DNA of 64,000 nt from assembly GCF_026672275.1 (NCBI RefSeq), contig NZ_JANQCD010000007.1:62001-126000 (forward strand). Reading direction: 5' to 3'. The DNA is from Marinifilum sp. D737 (lineage in GTDB: Bacteria; Bacteroidota; Bacteroidia; Bacteroidales; Marinifilaceae). The position numbers and the translations under genes were made by a program. Below are positions 61,284-64,000 of this stretch, in pieces. The notes below the pieces were generated by a model. The model saw nothing but the letters and a program-made list of their open reading frames with translations, searched no databases and had not been told where the DNA came from. Every line of letters begins with the position of its first letter. The stretch's first letter is position 1.

Positions 61284-62456
61284 TTATTTATCTTTCTTAT
61301 AATTATCTTTCTTTTTACCTTCGAACATCGAGTATTTTTGGAATTTACATTCCAGGGCACCATTATAAAGAGTTATTTTTCTTGATGGACGTAAGCCTAC
61401 ACTATCGAAACATTCTTTTCCATAGCTTAAAATCCAAGCATCATAACCAGCAAAATTGTGCTTTAATCTTTCTCCAATCATAGCATACAATCCTTCCAAA
61501 TCTTTTGGTCTTAAACGCTCACCATAAGGAGGATTGGTAATTAAAAGTCCTTTTTCAACTGGTGGTACAAACTGCTGGAATGGAGTTACATTCAATTTAA
61601 TTTTTCGTCTTAACCCAGCATTACGGATATTCTCTTCTGCAATCTCCATTGCTTTATCAGAGATATCTGCTCCAATAATTTTGCCTTCGTACTCAACTTC
61701 AGTTTCTTCATTGTAGATATCATCCCACAAATCCTCATCGAAATCCTTCCATTTCTGGAATCCAAACTCTTTACGATACAATCCAGGAGGAATGTTGTAA
61801 GCGATCAAAGCTGCTTCAATCAGAATGGTTCCCGATCCACACATTGGATCAATAAAGTTGGATTTTTTATCCCAATCAGAAAGCAAAATTAAACCAGCTG
61901 CCAACACCTCATTAAGTGGAGCTGCTGTTTCACCTACACGATAACCTCTTTTATGTAGCGATTCTCCCGAACTGTCCAATGAAACTGTACAGGTATTTCT
62001 GTCGATATGAATGTTAATGCGTAAAGAAGGATTCATCATCCTTACCGATGGACGATCGCCTGTTGCATAAAAGAATTGATCTACAATAGCATCTTTTACA
62101 CGGTAGGTAACAAATTTTGAGTGCTTAAAGTCATCCGAACTAATTGTACTATCAATAGCGATAGTATCTTTATTAGTAATGTACTCACTCCAGTCAACTT
62201 CCTGAATTCCTTTGTACAACTCGTCGGTATCGTGAGCTGTAAATTTGTGAATTGGTTTAATAACTCGGGTGGCTGTTCTCAAATGCATGTTTGCTTTATA
62301 AAGCAATGTTTTGTCTCCCACAAAACTTACCGCACGTTTTAAAACTCTAATCTCCTCTGCGCCTAATTTTTCCAATTCATTAGACAATACTTCCTCTAAA
62401 CCATGAAAGGTTTTTGCAATTAATCTGAATTTACCCGAGTCTGTTTTCACAACCAT
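61284..62456 (-). CDS. THUMP-domain class I SAM-dependent RNA methyltransferase
   Basis: A 390-residue enzyme of the RlmL N-terminal half / TrmN type. Residues about 10-165 hold the THUMP RNA-binding domain (EVLSNELEKLGAEEIRVLKR). Residues about 170-375 form a Rossmann methyltransferase with DPMCGSGTILIEAALIA (SAM site) and NPPYGERL (catalytic NPPY of N-methyltransferases on guanine). It most likely methylates guanine in 23S rRNA (as RlmL does at G2445), or possibly tRNA; the exact base cannot be set from the sequence. Its C-terminus is lysine-rich (EGKKKDNYKKDK). Confidence 0.9.
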   Translation of the reverse strand: MVVKTDSGKFRLIAKTFHGLEEVLSNELEKLGAEEIRVLKRAVSFVGDKTLLYKANMHLRTATRVIKPIHKFTAHDTDELYKGIQEVDWSEYITNKDTIAIDSTISSDDFKHSKFVTYRVKDAIVDQFFYATGDRPSVRMMNPSLRINIHIDRNTCTVSLDSSGESLHKRGYRVGETAAPLNEVLAAGLILLSDWDKKSNFIDPMCGSGTILIEAALIAYNIPPGLYRKEFGFQKWKDFDEDLWDDIYNEETEVEYEGKIIGADISDKAMEIAEENIRNAGLRRKIKLNVTPFQQFVPPVEKGLLITNPPYGERLRPKDLEGLYAMIGERLKHNFAGYDAWILSYGKECFDSVGLRPSRKITLYNGALECKFQKYSMFEGKKKDNYKKDK

Positions 62457-62613
62457 CTTTTTTAATCTACATCTAAACTATTTCAATTTTCGAATCAACG
62501 AAAACGTCTTTTCTTAACAAATTTAACGAACTTGTCTTTGATTCGATTTTCGGCTACAAAATTAATCTTTAACACCTAAAAACATAGGCTTTTAATCAGA
62601 TATTCGAAAAAAA

Positions 62614-62636
62614 AGCCGAAAGCGATGCTTTCGGCT
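62614..62636 (-). terminator. Terminator of the S41 protease gene
   Basis: AGCCGAAAGC / GCTTTCGGCT, a perfect 10-bp stem with a 3-nt loop, followed on the minus strand by a long T-run, 13 bp past the stop. Confidence 0.9.
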
Positions 62637-62648
62637 CATAATCAGCAA

Positions 62649-64000
62649 TTACTCACTAATCAATTCTGTATCGTATAATTGGGGATTTTTGAGTACCTCT
62701 ATGGCTTTTTTAACAAATTCGTTCTTGCTATTCACAATTTTATAATACTCTGCACTTTCCCATAAATCTCTCGCTAACAATGCCTTTACGTGTAATTTTA
62801 TATCATCTACTACTGCATTGTAATCCTCTTCTGTTTTTTCGATTCCTTCTTTTTCTCCCAAAGCAACAATTTCTTCCATCATTTTATCACTTACTTCGAA
62901 ATTCTTCGCGAATGATTCAAATTTTGGATACTGCTTTCGTAAAGATTCAAGATTTTTATCCATGTAGTTCACCACATAAGGGTAAATTACATTTTTACGA
63001 ACCAGTAGGTTGAAATATTTATAATTTGCAGTTGTATCGATAGGAATGAAAATATCTGGCATAATACCACCACCACCATACACTGTTCTTTTCTTCACAA
63101 GTGTATTATATTTTAAAGAATCAGGAAAATGAATACTATCAGCATTAATCATTTCTCCAGACTTATAACGCTTCAAAATATCCAAATGATAATCTTCAAG
63201 GCCATTTTCATATGGTTTTTGAATACATCTTCCTGTAGGAGTATAATAATGTGCAGTTGTTAATCGAATCATCGAACCATCAGAAAGCGGGAATTGTCTT
63301 TGTACCAATCCTTTCCCGAAAGTTCTACGACCAATAATCACACCTCTGTCCCAATCTTGCACTGCTCCGGATACAATTTCAGAAGCCGAAGCTGAACCTT
63401 CATCCAAAAGAATTACAATTCTACCATCTTTAAAAATTCCTTTCTCGGTAGAAATATTCTCTCTTCTTGGAGTTGATAAACCTTTGGTATATACAATTAG
63501 TTTTTCTGCCTCCATAAATTGATCTACCATTTCAATGGCAGCGGTCATGAATCCACCTCCATTGCCTCGCAAATCAAGAATCAGGTCTTTCATTTTTTGA
63601 GCTTTTAACTTGCTTAAAGCCTCTAAAAATTCATCGGAAGTTGTGAGGGCAAATCGGTTTAATTTCATGTAACCAATTTGTTTGTTAATCATATATGCCG
63701 CATCCAAACTATGAATTGGAATTTTATCACGAGTAATCACAAACTCAAGTAACTCCTTTTCTTTCTTTCTCTTTACTTTCAAATTTACAATGGTTCCCTT
63801 CTCACCTCTCAAACGCTTATGTACATCAGTATTTTTCATACCAATTGCGGCAACATTTTCATTATCAATCTCTATAATTCTATCACCAGCACGAAGCCCA
63901 ACCTTTTCAGAAGGCCCGCCAGGAATTGTTGCTACCACCATTAAAGTGTCGCGCAACAAATTAAATTGAATTCCAATTCCACTAAAGCTTCCTTGCAAAG
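62649..64000 (-). CDS. S41 family C-terminal processing peptidase (partial, N-terminus beyond window)
   Basis: About 450 residues, cut by the right edge of the window, so the signal peptide is not seen. The PDZ domain (about the first 85 residues: GSFSGIGIQFNLLRDTLMVV, GPSEKVGLRAGDRIIEIDNE) precedes the S41 catalytic core (FMTAAIEMVDQF; GSASASEIVSGAVQDWDRG with the catalytic serine; GRRTFGKGLVQRQFPL with the catalytic lysine) and an extra C-terminal helical region of about 140 residues. C-terminal processing proteases trim exported proteins or degrade mis-folded ones. Confidence 0.92.
   Translation of the reverse strand, partial: LQGSFSGIGIQFNLLRDTLMVVATIPGGPSEKVGLRAGDRIIEIDNENVAAIGMKNTDVHKRLRGEKGTIVNLKVKRKKEKELLEFVITRDKIPIHSLDAAYMINKQIGYMKLNRFALTTSDEFLEALSKLKAQKMKDLILDLRGNGGGFMTAAIEMVDQFMEAEKLIVYTKGLSTPRRENISTEKGIFKDGRIVILLDEGSASASEIVSGAVQDWDRGVIIGRRTFGKGLVQRQFPLSDGSMIRLTTAHYYTPTGRCIQKPYENGLEDYHLDILKRYKSGEMINADSIHFPDSLKYNTLVKKRTVYGGGGIMPDIFIPIDTTANYKYFNLLVRKNVIYPYVVNYMDKNLESLRKQYPKFESFAKNFEVSDKMMEEIVALGEKEGIEKTEEDYNAVVDDIKLHVKALLARDLWESAEYYKIVNSKNEFVKKAIEVLKNPQLYDTELISE

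Noticed and set aside
1-64000. tRNA, rRNA, CRISPR arrays, transposase genes, prophage
   Set aside because: I read the intergenic regions for tRNA T-loop motifs, direct-repeat/spacer patterns and transposase or integrase motifs and saw none. A tRNAscan or profile search could overturn this, because I worked by eye.

Overview
The window is low-GC DNA from a member of the Bacteroidota, most likely an anaerobic or facultative Marinifilaceae/Marinilabiliales-type bacterium. That placement is inferred from gene content, not from a marker gene. Supporting signs are GH92 mannosidase and dipeptidyl peptidase IV genes, many lipoproteins and signal peptides ending in xAQ, BlaR1-type M56 proteins fused to TonB C-terminal domains, and promoters of the Bacteroidota type (TTTG-N19-TAnnTTTG). 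No rRNA, tRNA, CRISPR array or complete insertion sequence was found.

Layout. 0-3 kb: serine synthesis (serC, start of serA) and gcvT. 3-7.5 kb: a PD40/SPOR envelope protein, then a co-directional Hpt / STAS / response-regulator-PP2C signalling cassette. 7.4-8.5 kb: a 264-bp foldback (MITE-like) element lying in the stop codon of the PP2C gene, a SemiSWEET-like PQ-loop gene, and a 17-unit degenerate array with an exact 21-bp period. 9-15 kb: a citrate lyase operon in the order citD-citE-citF-citXG(fused)-citC. 15-22 kb: a 1-kb gene-free stretch with two candidate small RNAs, an ADP-dependent sugar kinase of archaeal type, an SPFH protein and clpB. 22-29 kb: OsmC, a periplasmic peroxiredoxin-like protein, GH92 alpha-mannosidase and a 1022-residue TerB-like/ABCG transporter. 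29.4-29.9 kb: two tandem candidate small RNAs related to one at 15.7 kb.

29.9-41.4 kb is a long minus-strand run of envelope genes: a LAS-type peptidase, SRPBCC protein, lipoproteins, an undersized membrane protein, a thioredoxin-fold protein lacking its second cysteine, an M48 protease, a TPR-gluzincin, an orphan MCE (MlaD-like) lipoprotein and a MORN/TPR protein. 42-49 kb: an FKBP lipoprotein and two BlaI/M56-TonB regulatory pairs, controlled by the same operator (TACTA-N6-TAGTA), with thioredoxin and 3-methyladenine glycosylase between them. 49-57 kb: a POTRA/beta-barrel outer-membrane protein without an obvious ATG start, a MATE exporter and dipeptidyl peptidase IV. 57-61 kb: a second 1022-residue TerB-like/ABCG transporter convergent with a SiaC/SiaB pair. 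The window closes with a THUMP RNA methyltransferase and the start-less part of an S41 C-terminal processing protease.

The most distinctive items are the paired BlaI/M56-TonB systems sharing one operator, the partner-switching parts (STAS/PP2C at 5-7 kb, SiaB/SiaC at 60-61 kb) with no diguanylate cyclase, the duplicated TerB-like/ABCG transporters, the family of candidate small RNAs, the 21-bp array and the foldback element.
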